From CAYOLL01 sp964404765 [NCBI: uncultured Gemmatimonadota bacterium] (GTDB lineage Bacteria > 4572-55), in contig CAYOLL010000261.1 in NCBI GenBank assembly GCA_964404765.1, positions 1-6,690 on the forward strand: a stretch of 6,690 bases of DNA, written 5' to 3'. Below, piece after piece: positions 6,143-6,690 of this stretch. The notes under the pieces are model-generated. The model had not been told where the DNA came from, did not search any database, and saw nothing but the letters and a program-made list of their open reading frames with translations. The position numbers were made by a program, and so were the translations under genes. Within the stretch, counting starts at the first letter, position 1. Each line of letters begins with the position of its first letter.

Positions 6143-6690
6143 ACTTCAGCAACGTCATGCGATGTGAAGCGGAGAAGTCGTTGGCGTTCATTTGGTAGAA
6201 ATAGACGCCGGATGCGGCTTCCGCACCGCTCTCATTCCGACCGTCCCAGACCGCCTGATAAACACCCGCGTCCTTCTTGCCGTCTACCAATGTCCGCACC
6301 AACTGACCGGCGGCATTGTAAATCTTCAGGCTGACTTTGCCCGATGCCGGTAATTGGTAGGAAATCGTGGTGGACGGGTTAAACGGATTCGGGTTGTTTT
6401 GCAGTAAGGCATAGGTCTTCGGCGCGCCGGCCAATTCGATCTGGCTGTTGCCCAACGTCACTGCAATCTCACGACCCTGAGCATCCAGAGCCTTAACACC
6501 GGTCAGGGTCACATCGCCGCCAACCGTGCTCTCATACGGAATGCGTGCAATGACACCTGCGCCGGCGGCAAAGGTCTTAGCCGACAGGTCGATGACGCTG
6601 ATCGTGCTGTGATCGGCTTCCTGCGCATGATACAACGACATGTGACTGATGCGCTCCGTGCCTTCCGCCTTGTTCAGCGTGATGCCGGTA
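6141..6690 (-). CDS. C-terminal part of a secreted protein with cohesin-like region and type IX secretion sorting domain (5' end beyond window)
   Basis: The frame stays open to the right edge, so only the last 182 residues are seen; the Met codon at 6639-6641 is internal to the open frame and is not a supported start. The last 88 residues (6407-6144) form a T9SS type A/FlgD-Ig-like sorting domain: NPNPFNPST (from 6395), a beta-rich ISYQLPASGKVSLKIYNAAG stretch, LVRTLVDG, VWDGRNESG, SGVYFYQ, and a final TLLK. In FCB bacteria this domain directs export through the outer membrane by the type IX system, usually with surface attachment or release. Upstream, beta-strand-rich sequence (about 6690-6432) containing VIARIPYES and GDVTLTGVKALDAQGREI resembles the C-terminal half of a cohesin-like domain. 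Enzymatic or structural role of the missing N-terminal part is unknown. The gene converges on the kinase/ligase unit across the shared terminator. Confidence 0.88.
   Translation of the reverse strand, partial: TGITLNKAEGTERISHMSLYHAQEADHSTISVIDLSAKTFAAGAGVIARIPYESTVGGDVTLTGVKALDAQGREIAVTLGNSQIELAGAPKTYALLQNNPNPFNPSTTISYQLPASGKVSLKIYNAAGQLVRTLVDGKKDAGVYQAVWDGRNESGAEAASGVYFYQMNANDFSASHRMTLLK

Overview
The window looks like chromosomal DNA from a bacterium of the Bacteroidetes/Calditrichota/KSB1-type (FCB) assemblage. The best clue is the convergent gene at the right edge. Its product ends in a C-terminal sorting domain of the type IX secretion kind (NPNPFNPSTT start, SGVYFYQ core, terminal Lys), which is characteristic of that superphylum. 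The exact phylum cannot be fixed from the sequence alone.

Layout: on the + strand three genes follow closely and probably form one transcription unit. (1) A large hybrid sensor histidine kinase (remnant PAS, PAS, GAF, PAS, HisKA, HATPase, REC and a short helical tail) fills about 62-3001. Its 5' end appears truncated or frameshifted, because the ORF opens in the middle of a PAS fold and an in-frame TGA lies just upstream. (2) A receiver-histidine kinase protein (REC, coiled coil, HisKA, HATPase) at 2998-4152 overlaps it by an ATGA stop/start junction with a good Shine-Dalgarno. (3) After a 28-base gap comes an AMP-forming acyl-CoA synthetase-like adenylating enzyme at 4181-5884. On the - strand, entering from the right edge, lies the 3' end of a gene for a secreted or surface protein with a cohesin-like beta-sandwich and a type IX sorting domain (6141-6690, incomplete).

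The 256-base convergent intergenic space (5885-6140) is densely structured. In order it holds a 33-base palindrome, a 7-base-period degenerate repeat, a strong bidirectional intrinsic terminator, a 32-base palindrome with the same outer termini as the first, and a second 7-base-period repeat with a different unit. A third heptamer array sits at the left edge, just before the broken kinase. These resemble REP-like palindromes and the short tandem heptamer repeats described in cyanobacteria. They are the least ordinary part of the window.

How the genes may work together: the two kinases carry two receivers and two transmitter modules but no HPt and no DNA-binding or enzymatic output domain. If they form a phosphorelay, its final output must lie elsewhere. 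The acyl-CoA synthetase could be simply co-transcribed or could be physiologically linked; the sequence does not decide. No convincing new defence or mobile system is visible.
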